In this document: positions 54,144-61,717 of the stretch, piece after piece
How the letters are laid out: the number at the start of each line of letters is the position of its first letter
Numbering within the stretch: position 1 is the first letter of the stretch
From: Ricordea florida
Lineage: Eukaryota > Cnidaria > Anthozoa > Corallimorpharia > Ricordeidae
Direction of reading: 5' to 3'
Assembly (NCBI GenBank): GCA_949710005.1
Contig: OX453272.1
Coordinates: forward strand, 26,686,130-26,750,129
Length of the DNA stretch: 64,000 bases
Notes under the pieces: generated by a model
Databases searched by the model: none
What the model was told of the DNA's origin: nothing
What the model saw: the letters and a program-made list of their open reading frames with translations, nothing else
Made by a program: the position numbers and the translations under genes

Positions 54144-54599
54144 TAATGTTCCAATACATTCAAAATCTCCTTCATTAAATCTAACTGCTTTTATTTCTAC
54201 TTTTATTTTATCGCCCTTTCCAATTCTGTTATTATTATTTTCAAATGTATTGGAAAAGGCATCAAAAGTATAATCTTTTATATAAATATGCGGGATTAAA
54301 GTTTTTACTTTACCAAGAACATTAACAAAAATACCATGATCATAAACCATGCACACTGTCCCGCAAACTTTTTGATTAGCTTTTGGCTTGTAAGTTTTCA
54401 CCTCAATTTCTAAAAGAAAAGTAGTATCTTCATTATGCAAAATTTTTATTATTTGCTCCACAGAAATAATATGCCCATATTCCTTATCAACTTTTCTTTC
54501 TAATTTCTTTTCAATTGTCCTAAATAAATGACTCATAATATTTTTATCGAGATATTTGGGTTTGAGATATATTCTCTTTTGAATTATTTTATTTTCCAT
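54132..54599 (-). CDS. Rpb7-like RNA polymerase subunit (SHS2 + S1 fold)
   Basis: 155 residues. The N-terminal half (KRIYLKPKYLDKNIMSHLFR, YGHIISVEQI) matches the Rpb7/RpoE tip domain, whose hallmark is the 'I.L.P.YL..N' strand-helix. The second half (VCGTVCMVYDHGIFVNVLGK ... GDKIKVEIKAVRFNEGDFEC, IGTL) is an S1/OB fold ending in the typical 'IG.L'. In cells Rpb7 pairs with Rpb4 as the stalk of RNA polymerase II. Giant viruses encode their own versions. None of the other multi-subunit polymerase genes is present here, so it may redirect host polymerase. It is divergently transcribed from the penton-like gene. Confidence 0.75.
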   Translation of the reverse strand: MENKIIQKRIYLKPKYLDKNIMSHLFRTIEKKLERKVDKEYGHIISVEQIIKILHNEDTTFLLEIEVKTYKPKANQKVCGTVCMVYDHGIFVNVLGKVKTLIPHIYIKDYTFDAFSNTFENNNNRIGKGDKIKVEIKAVRFNEGDFECIGTLCFD

Positions 54600-54607
54600 T
54601 TTCCTGG

Positions 54608-54616
54608 TCTAAAAAC
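54608..54616 (+). promoter_or_regulatory. TCTAAAAAC motif before the penton-like gene
   Basis: A nine-base match to the motif before the ATPase and 141-aa genes, 30 bases before the ATG at 54638, in the 38-bp divergent spacer. Confidence 0.45.
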
Positions 54617-54637
54617 TAATATAATTTAATCAAAAAT

Positions 54638-55273
54638 ATGTTCAGTATTACAATGTGTGATTCGGAAACTAGAATTTATTTAGATCCTCCGCTGAAAAAT
54701 ATTCGGGAGATACAGCTTCTGGATTGCAATATAAAGACCAAAAGATTGATTAATTTCAAGGACCACCAGACATTATTCAATGATAAGAATAAATTCTTCA
54801 TAAAAATTCAATCCGGTACATATTCTCTTCGTAATTTTCAATCAGTCTTTCTTAATGATCCTGAAGTGGAAAAAATAACAATAATTGAGACTGATACTGT
54901 TGACTATCTTTATTCAAATAAGAACTTCAAAATTGGTCTTTCTAGTGGGTTGGCGTTTGGTTTAGGAGTGCCTGAAGTTATAAATCCTGGTAAATTATAC
55001 CCCATAAATATTCAGATTAAGGAGCCTTTGAGACTTATGTGCAGTATAGTGGATAATAAGTCATCATATATGAATAACACTAAATATGGAGAACTTGTGA
55101 AACTCACACCATCTAATTTACTAGCAAACATACCCTCAAAGGATTATCCGGCAATTCCGGTTCAAAAATATGAGAGCCTCATAAACCACTTTGATTTAAC
55201 TATCTTAGACACTGAATGGAAAAAACTTGATTTAAGGGGATTGCCAATAACTTTTAGTTTAAGATTTAGATAA
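54638..55273 (+). CDS. Penton-like minor capsid protein (single jelly-roll)
   Basis: 211 residues, beta-strand rich throughout (TRIYLDPPLKNIREIQLLDC at the start, KLDLRGLPITFSLRFR at the end). The short beta C-terminus and the 'R..L..P...I..I.LL.C' opening resemble minor capsid/penton proteins of Polintons and virophages, which sit at the icosahedral vertices. Its presence with the hexon-like capsid protein and ATPase gives a full morphogenesis core. Ends 5 bp before a hairpin. Confidence 0.65.
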   Translation: MFSITMCDSETRIYLDPPLKNIREIQLLDCNIKTKRLINFKDHQTLFNDKNKFFIKIQSGTYSLRNFQSVFLNDPEVEKITIIETDTVDYLYSNKNFKIGLSSGLAFGLGVPEVINPGKLYPINIQIKEPLRLMCSIVDNKSSYMNNTKYGELVKLTPSNLLANIPSKDYPAIPVQKYESLINHFDLTILDTEWKKLDLRGLPITFSLRFR

Positions 55274-55278
55274 ATTTT

Positions 55279-55310
55279 TGTTATATAACCATTTATTGGG
55301 TTATATAACA
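55279..55310. terminator. Perfect hairpin between convergent genes
   Basis: TGTTATATAACC, 8-nt loop, GGTTATATAACA: a perfect 12-bp stem. It lies between the penton-like gene (+) and the 232-aa gene (-). Arm sequence is almost the same as at 49829-49860, so the element reuses one palindrome at two gene ends. Confidence 0.65.
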
Positions 55311-55324
55311 TAATTATTTTTAAA

Positions 55325-56023
55325 CTAATCTATTCCCCATCTATTTTTCAAACCCCTCAACTCTTCAAAATCAATGCACCAATCTAAAACTCTAATTGGA
55401 TCCCATGCTGTGGCCATCAAATCATTATGCAAATCATTAAAAAATTTCTTTTTGTGTAATACCTTATGCGCGTCTTTGCATAATGTGATTTTAATTGAAT
55501 TAATAATAAAATCATTCATGTTATTTGAATAATCTTCATCTTCATCTTCTTCGTCTGATTCTACATATTCATCTTCTTCATATCCATTTTCGAGATGATA
55601 AACTTGCATAAGATATTTTTGTTTTTGATAATTATTATAATAAATTTCATTCGCATTTTCCATTAATATCTCAGAAATTTCATCAGCGGGCAATATAAAC
55701 CCCTCATCAAAATCTATTTCATTATCTTCGCCGCAATAATATTCGAAAATTTCCCCGTCATTCTTTCCAGAATATATAATTTCAATATCTGGCCAACTAT
55801 CTTTATCTAAAAACCCATAATTTTTTGATATTACTTTTAACAAATCCTTGTTCATTGAATCAATGAAATCGCTGATTTCCTGCTCTTTTTCATTAGAATA
55901 CAAAATAGTAATAATTCCATTTTCAATATATTCTTGACTTGACAAACCTTCCATTTTTGATTGATAATTCTTTTTTCTTCCTTTTAAATCATAATTTTTT
56001 TTTGGCCGAAATGCGGGTTTCAT
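55325..56023 (-). CDS. Acidic hypothetical protein (232 aa), giant-virus-like C-terminus
   Basis: The basic N-terminus (RPKKNYDLKGRKKNYQSK) is followed by a strongly acidic middle (YVESDEEDEDEDY) and a C-terminal block TAWDPIRVLDWCIDFEELR. The W-x-P-x-R-x-x-D-W-C pattern recalls uncharacterised proteins of large DNA viruses, but I cannot name the family. Its start overlaps the end of the 159-aa gene by 35 bp, in a different frame on the same strand. Confidence 0.65.
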   Translation of the reverse strand: MKPAFRPKKNYDLKGRKKNYQSKMEGLSSQEYIENGIITILYSNEKEQEISDFIDSMNKDLLKVISKNYGFLDKDSWPDIEIIYSGKNDGEIFEYYCGEDNEIDFDEGFILPADEISEILMENANEIYYNNYQKQKYLMQVYHLENGYEEDEYVESDEEDEDEDYSNNMNDFIINSIKITLCKDAHKVLHKKKFFNDLHNDLMATAWDPIRVLDWCIDFEELRGLKNRWGID

Positions 56024-56468
56024 AACGTAATATTAAACATTCTTTGCAATAATGCTTTTGTTTATTATGTTCGCATATTTGCGATCCGCCGCATTCTTTA
56101 CATTGTTGTTTTTGTTTGCCATGTTTACATATCCGCGACCCACCGCATTCTTTACACTGGTACTTATATTTAATGTGCGAACATATTTGTGACCCTGCGC
56201 ATTCTTTACACTGATGCTTATTTTTATTGTGAATACATATTTGCGACCCGCCGCATTCTTTGCAGAAATATTTACAAATTCCGTGGGCACAAACATAATT
56301 ATTATTAATTATAACTTTTTGTTTTTTCTCATTAATCTCTTCTTCTGAAAATTTCCCTATCTCTTCAATCAATTCTGCTTTATTCATTCCATATAATCTT
56401 TTAATTTTTAACCCCACCGCAATTTTTTTCAATTGCGGCAAATATAATTTTTGCAATTTTTGTTCCAT
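55989..56468 (-). CDS. SAP-like domain plus Cys/His repeat protein (159 aa)
   Basis: Residues 1-40 (LYLPQLKKIAVGLKIKRLYG then MNKAELIEEI) look like a SAP helix-extension-helix, a DNA-binding module. The rest is four to five tandem 18-residue repeats of the type CKECGGSQICxHNKxKHQ with regular Cys and His, likely zinc-binding. The coding DNA is a matching 54-bp repeat. Such repeats occur in proteins of large DNA viruses. It is the gene nearest the right end, 25 bp inside the terminal repeat, whose TTTAAAGA copy could drive it. Confidence 0.75.
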   Translation of the reverse strand: MEQKLQKLYLPQLKKIAVGLKIKRLYGMNKAELIEEIGKFSEEEINEKKQKVIINNNYVCAHGICKYFCKECGGSQICIHNKNKHQCKECAGSQICSHIKYKYQCKECGGSRICKHGKQKQQCKECGGSQICEHNKQKHYCKECLILRYETRISAKKKL

Positions 56469-56493
56469 AATTAATTTAATGACGCATCTTCAT

Positions 56494-56760
56494 TTCTTTA
56501 AACCATAATTTATTTTTATTTCGGGCCAGAATCTCCTCCGATTTTCACATAAGACTTTGCAGAGACTTGGCTAGACAGGGGATTGCCTCGCCCTCCGCTC
56601 GCTCCGCCCGTCGGCTCCTCTTGACAGGCGGGCTTAGCCGAGACTTTGCATGATTCGCCATTTTCTTTTAAAATAATTTTTTATTTTGTACAAGAATCGA
56701 AATATGATAAAATAAAATTGATTTTTTATTTTTGTGCCAGAATCGGGGATTTACCCCTAC
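56494..56760. repeat. Polinton right terminal inverted repeat (267 bp)
   Basis: This is the reverse complement of 40501-40767. Its inner end (minus-strand TTTAAAGA at 56494-56501) lies 26 bases before the start codon of the 159-aa gene. A 63-residue ORF at 56646-56837 crossing the boundary is fortuitous. Confidence 0.93.
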
Positions 56761-56761
56761 T

Positions 56762-57440
56762 GATTTTGTTTGTACTGACTGTGGAACGTATTTTAGCAGC
56801 TATATTGATTACAAGCCAGAATGGTGAAGCGATATAATGGAGGATCTGAGTAGATGAGATATTGCCGGAAAGTTACCGGCGTTGCTATCCACACTAACGC
56901 TAATCAGGCAGAATGTGATTTACAGCGTCGAGCCGTATGGAATGCCGTGCCATATAATGAGCGGGCTTTACGCGTTAAATTGGATTTATTGCATTTGTCA
57001 GACAAACCATATTGCCAAAGGCATCGCTGACTATGCCAAAAATCAATACCGTACACTGCTACAACAATTAGAAGCCAAAAAATTTACCTAGACCACGTGG
57101 TAAACGCGATCTTGGATTGCAAGCTGGGGCTTTGTACTTCGCTTTGCGGGATTATGGTAAACCGCGTACTTATCAAGATGCAGATTTATTCAACATTCAA
57201 CCGAGATATGTGAGTAGAGGAATGAATTTATCAGATGAGCTTGTCACTATATATTCTGATTATATTGACTATTTTTGTCGTATTCTATAGATCTAAATTA
57301 ATACAGATGCCGTTGATGGGTTCGTTGAAGTTGCAGACATAGTAGAGGAGTTACTTAGCCTAGACCGAAATAAGCCACCAAGCACTACTGCAGGTTGTAT
57401 CCACTATGTGGTTTATTATATAGATAACCAATTCCTATTA
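56762..57440 (+). pseudogene. Relic genes right of the Polinton, TFIIB-like pieces
   Basis: From 56762 the frame reads DFVCTDCGTYFSSYIDYKPEW and then stops (first 20 residues shown as DFVCTDCGTYFSSYIDYKPE). This is a C-x2-C-G knuckle followed by an I-D-x-x-P-E-W motif like the linker after the TFIIB zinc ribbon. At about 57310-57430 another stretch (LSLDRNKPPSTTAGCIHYVV) resembles a TFIIB cyclin repeat. In between, a different relic ORF starts at 56821 (MVKRYNGGSE, then RRAVWNAVPYNERALRVKLD, and after a frameshift KPRTYQDADLFNIQPRYVSR). I do not recognise that second gene. All frames are broken. Confidence 0.45.
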
Positions 57441-57524
57441 ACCATATTTTGGATATCTGGTAAGTGTCTGCCTCCACGATTCGGAGATTATATCAGCTGT
57501 TAATTAGATATAAACAAGTTATAA

Positions 57525-57800
57525 TATTTAACAATTATTCGCCGAAGGCGAAGTGATTATCGGTGAGTATTCACCGATAATCACTGAACCTGAGGCGAAT
57601 AATTGTTTTAGTATAAATACACAGGTGATTACTTCAAAAAAAATGGAGAGAAAAAGGATTCTACAACACGAAAAAATTTTATTTCATCAAAAGCGCGCGA
57701 TCGACTGGCAGCGATTTTGTTCGTCGAGGTGATTATCGGCTGATAATCCGAGATAGCGAACCAATCAGAGCGAGCGATTTTGTATAATCAGCAGAGTATT
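57525..57800. repeat. Dispersed inverted-repeat family, copy B
   Basis: This is the reverse-orientation counterpart of 20722-20650 joined directly to 19415-19201. It contains TTCGCCGAAGGCGAAGTGAT, GTGAGTATTCACCGATAATC, GTATAAATACACAGGTGATT and CGAGGTGATTATCGGCTGAT. It inserted immediately upstream of the ATPase relic, whose ATG is at 57810. Confidence 0.7.
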
Positions 57801-57809
57801 TATACTAAA

Positions 57810-58496
57810 ATGGATTAATTACGAGATAAGGTCCCATTCCATCTAATTATAACGGGGCCGAGGGTTTGCCAAGAACGATCCTAGATTTATAGTGTTATCG
57901 CCGGATGCTAGTAACAGTGATGAGATTAACCAGTAATTAACTAATTGCCAAAATTCGTTTTCTGATACTAATTCACTAATAATTTTAGATGATTGTGCCT
58001 TTTCTAAGGAATTAAGGCAACGCTCTAATAAGGCCATTGGTCTAGCTTTTTCAGGTAGGCACGATAAATTATCTGTATGGGTATTAACTCAAACAATTAA
58101 CAGAGGGTCTCAATGGGGTTAACCGTTAGCCGTAAAAAAAAAAAAATAGCCGTTAGGCGTAAATATTGAAAACTTTTAGCCGTTAGCCGTAAAAAATATT
58201 AAACTTTAGCCGTAAAACAGCAAAAAATATTAACCGTTAGCCGTAAAATTCACCACCCCATTGAGACCCTCTTAACTTCGTTATCCAAACCTTTCCGAGA
58301 TAACGTTGCCTGTGTAGTTGCATCCATAATCCATCTGAGCCTAGTACAAAGATGCTTTTTGAGTATTTCGCTGGGCATTCGGATTGAGAAACTCGCAAGA
58401 AATTTATACAGCTACTCCGATCTCAAAAATACTCAAGACTATGTTGATGTTTATGGCATCCGTACTCATGCTATTAAGAAATTCTTACCGTTATAG
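57810..58496 (+). pseudogene. Fossil packaging ATPase of a second Polinton
   Basis: The first 45 bases closely match the start of the intact ATPase gene (LRDKVPFHLIITGP). The Walker A region is then deleted. Later matches include LSPDASN, DTNSLIILDDCAFS and AFSGRHDKLSVWVLTQ. At 58101 a 171-bp insert interrupts the frame, after which LSKPFRDNVACVV resumes. It ends at a stop at 58494. Multiple frameshifts; non-functional. Confidence 0.88.
58102..58272. mobile_element. 171-bp element of TTAGCCGT repeats with 17-bp TIRs
   Basis: AGAGGGTCTCAATGGGG at the left is mirrored by CCCCATTGAGACCCTCT at the right. TAAC flanks both ends (58098-58101 and 58273-58276). Removing it with one TAAC restores alignment to the intact ATPase. 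The interior is a run of TTAGCCGT and CGTAAAA(AATATT) repeats. It is a very short non-autonomous element with satellite-like content. Confidence 0.85.
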
Positions 58497-58504
58497 ATTA
58501 AAAG

Positions 58505-58940
58505 ATGTCAGTTAAAGAATATATGGAAGCGCCTGGGGTTAAACCAAAAGATAATGCATCATCTGAAGATAATATTGAAACTAAACGAGAGAGCTTTGCT
58601 ATCCTAGCTTCTTTGGGAGTTATAAAGAAATATCTTGGCACTGAAATAAATGTTGGTGAAATTAAGAAGCTCTCTCGTAAAAATGTAGGAAAATATTACA
58701 ACCGATACAAGTTGTACTGGGAAAGCAATTAACTAGTGGGTTAGTAGAATCTGCTCTCCATACTGCATCCAGAGTGATATCATATCTTTTACCTATTGAT
58801 GACTGTGAATTGTTAAAGACTAATAAAATGATGAGTTGGTAAAGCGTAAAATAAGTAAATTTTCTGGACTATTAGTACTACGTGGAGGTCGTTTTGTAGC
58901 ACTTGCTAGCGGTCTATTCAGATTTGCTAAACACATTTAA
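58505..58940 (+). pseudogene. Fossil of the 174-aa Polinton gene
   Basis: An intact first part (ETKRESFAILASLGVIKKYL, GEIKKLSRKNVGKYYNRY) matches the gene at 48157. After a frameshift near 58725, the remaining segments (TSGLVESALHTASRVISYLL and RFVALASGLFRFAKHI) follow in other frames. It sits directly after the ATPase fossil, as in the intact element. Confidence 0.88.
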
Positions 58941-59033
58941 ATTAGGAGATACTGAAGAGAATGACTAAATTGTTGAGCTTGATAGTAATACTGAACCGGT
59001 TAGTTAAAGATTACTGCATCGCTAAGAACAAAG

Positions 59034-59336
59034 TTGTCAGAAGAAACTGAACAAATTACTAAAGAACCACCACCTGCTAAATCGGAAAAGAAAAAGAACC
59101 CTAAAAAGGTAGAAGCAGGACGTTGGATACAAGAATATAATCGGAGGGCTCGAGAGGCATTAAAGTGGGAAACAAAACGTGTGGCTGAATCTGAAGTACC
59201 TAAGGAATCATCTCTAGGGTTAACGGCTTTGGATTTGTTTATGAAATACTACCGAACGCCAACACCGAAACCAGTTATATACCCCAATCCACGTGGTAGG
59301 GCTGAACCTACACAACCTATGGTTGGTATGATTTAG
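59034..59336 (+). pseudogene. Fossil of the 141-aa Polinton gene
   Basis: It begins at a TTG where the intact gene has ATG. SEETEQITKEPPP, KKKNPKKVEAGRWIQEYNRR and LGLTALDLFMKYY align with the gene at 48732. About 30 residues of the charged helix are missing. It still reads open for 100 residues, so decay is partial. Confidence 0.85.
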
Positions 59337-59362
59337 AGATTCCACTCTACGTAAGTTAGAAT

Positions 59363-59569
59363 ATGAGTGCACAAAATAATAAGTTAGTGAAAATAGCAAC
59401 TGATGCTGCTGTGTTGGTTAGATTATCTGTTGCAATGGTTATATCAGTAAAAATACTTATGAAGGAATCATTTATCGGTGACACATCATCGAGTATTACA
59501 AATTTCGCTAAATGGGTCGCAGTGTTATCTGGAAGTTTAGCATTAAGAAACGCAAAAGATCTTACCTAA
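59363..59569 (+). pseudogene. Fossil of the 72-aa Polinton membrane gene
   Basis: NNKLVKIATDAAVLV and MKESFIGDTSSSITNFAKWV align with the gene at 49203. The frame runs off into a neighbouring one near 59545, losing the original C-terminus and the TAATG overlap. Confidence 0.85.
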
Positions 59570-59591
59570 AACCATCTAGTTACCAAATATA

Positions 59592-59718
59592 TATTGCATC
59601 AATTGCGTTAATGATTAGTGGGGCTACTTTAAATGCTATCTCCGGTAAAAAAGCGGATAAAGAAAGGGTCAGACATTATAAAGCTACGGAAAAATACCAT
59701 CCAATACAGATGACATAA
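59592..59718 (+). pseudogene. Fossil of the 132-aa Polinton gene, truncated
   Basis: IASIALMISGATLNAISGKK and ADKERVRHYKATEKY align with residues 4-45 of the gene at 49421, with about ten residues missing. Homology to the intact Polinton ends here. The rest of that relic is not visible downstream. Confidence 0.8.
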
Positions 59719-61656
59719 CGCCAATAACACTGTATTTCCCTTTTTTCCGTTTTTTCACACACAGGATATCATTTTCCCATTAGACTTCCGTATCGCCCCA
59801 TACTTCTTTGTGCATGCTATAGCTGAGTTTTTAAGGGTACTGCACGCTAAAATATTTCTTGTTTGCAAAGAACAAAGCAGTACAGATACATTATGCATAA
59901 TTAAGAATGAGGTGATACGGAAATCTAACTTAAAAATGATATCCTTTGTGTAAACAAGGCGAGGAGAAGGGAAATATAAAACACACGAACACCTAGCTAA
60001 CTTGTTGAGATAAATATATAGAACCGGCGTCTTGGACGCATGTTCATCCAAAAATTGGCTGGTCATCATTAGCACGCAAAGGTGTGGGGCCAGAGGAATT
60101 TATTCCACCGATTGGTCTGTTTTTCCGTGTCTCTTCTTCTTCAGTGGTCGGTCTTGCCCTTCGTATATTCGTTCTTGGTTTAACGAGTCGTAGACGCTAC
60201 GCGTAATGACCAGATTGGTAGTGTGCTAGAGTTACTGGGCACTCTGGAGACCCCGCTCAACCTGGTGCTTAACCCACAAGAGCTTCACCTAACACTGGAG
60301 TGTTAGCACACTCTATGTATGTTGACGTTGAACGGGCAAAGAGAGGAGTACCAGGTCTCACTCGTATAAATCTTTATTAAGGTCAATAAAAAAAGACAAG
60401 AAGGAATGAATTTTACAACTTCTAGGGATACATCTAATCAGCACTGAAATTTGAACTTGACCTAATAAGCTCATAACGTTTCTTTAAGTAAAGGGAAAAC
60501 GTCATGCGAAATCTCTTATCAAACGAAGTTTTGGCCATTCAGTTAAAGAATCTTTTGATCACTTGAGTTTCCTATTTTTATTTCTTTTTCCCTACGAAGA
60601 TAATTGATGATGCCTAAACTTCAAAGCAGTTGGGGTTGATCCTGAAAGACTAAAATCTGTTCTGATTAAAAGCTTCACAGCAAAGCTCAACACAATGGTA
60701 CTGCTCTCCGAGAAACATTCTTCAGTTAAGTACAGTCTACATTTAAGCATCACGTTTATAAGCACTATACTACAAAAAGCGGTTAATCTGTGCAGTTAAG
60801 CTTAATCTATTCTAGGCCAATAAACAGCTGACATTCGTAACGCTTCACGGTCTCACTCCTTGACATGCATGTGTTCCGGTGTTGGACTGCAAATGTATAG
60901 TTTGTCAGAATCCATTCACCATTTATTTGCCAGGGGTAAGTAGCAAATCTCACTCTAAAAGGCAGCTGCATTGTCCACCCCGCCTTTTGGTCGGGTACCC
61001 ATTTCCCCTTCTCGATGAATGTGCTCTATGTAGTAGGCCAGATTTTCATTGCCTCGCACATTACGCATCTCTACATCTTTCCCTTGCTGGTCTCCTATCT
61101 TATCCTTTGGGGGGATGCAACTGGAAAGAATAAAAAACACATCTTCATTACACCTTGGTCAGTACACATGGAGTATGATCCGGCATGTTTACGTGGTCAT
61201 CGATTCACTTTTATAGTCAGCACGCGTTGCTCATAAGTATCATATTCATGAGATATTTAGTAGTGGATTGAAAAGAATCCCATGTAAATATCAATATATG
61301 ACAACCTACTCCTCCCCCATTGTCTTTCATTGTTAATCATTACGATGTGGTCATTGGTTGTCTTCTATAGTTGGCATGCTATGGGCTGGCCATGGGTTTA
61401 TTCGTGAAACCCTTGTCAATGACTTGGCGAGGATCTCATAGATACACCAATATATGGTAATATATTCCTCGCTACTGTCTCAAATTGCTCATAGAGGTGT
61501 GATATTATTTTCTATTGACAGGCCAAGGGTATATCCATGAGATTCTTCCCTTGTACACTGAAAATCGTTAGATCATTGCAAATTACTGTTCATTTTTACA
61601 GCCCTCCGAATACCGATTACATCCCTCCTATGTCAATATTCCCTAGGTATAATATA
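59719..61656. other. About 1.9 kb with no supported gene
   Basis: Short ORFs on both strands have no recognised domain. TAGTGTGCTAGAGTT near 60215 and GTGTTAGCACACT near 60300 form a loose inverted pair. This could include the 5' region of the downstream Penelope-like element, but I see no defined repeat edge. Confidence 0.4.
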
Positions 61657-61687
61657 TAGATTTAGCCAAGCCTAAAAGTGGGGCTCC
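61657..61687 (+). repeat. Second copy of the short repeat at 8456
   Basis: TAGATTTAGCCAAGCCTAAA-AGTGGGGCTCC here differs from the 8456 copy at two positions. It lies 30-50 bp before the open frame of the Penelope-like element. Confidence 0.6.
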
Positions 61688-61717
61688 CGTTTAGTACTTT
61701 CATTTCACTTTAAACTG

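Larger units (their letters stand above)
40501..56760. mobile_element. Complete Polinton/Maverick (adintovirus-like) element, 16.26 kb
   Basis: Both ends carry GTAGGGGTAAATCCCCGATT as the start of 267-bp inverted repeats. The first and last bases are probably AG...CT (the right end reads CCCCTACT; the left end has one extra G). GATTT at 40494-40498 recurs at 56762-56766 as a likely 5-bp target duplication; a 6-bp one would need a mismatch. Sixteen ORFs fill it without a frameshift: polymerase B, integrase, capsid, ATPase, penton-like protein, membrane proteins and transcription/replication accessories. The element appears intact and recent. It is self-synthesising in type: it encodes its own protein-primed replication and an integrase, and its capsid set implies virion formation. 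No adenoviral-type cysteine protease is visible. Confidence 0.93.

Noticed and set aside
59755..61236. ORFs between the Polinton relic and the Penelope-like element
   Set aside because: Lengths of 60-106 residues with no motifs; expected by chance in this composition.
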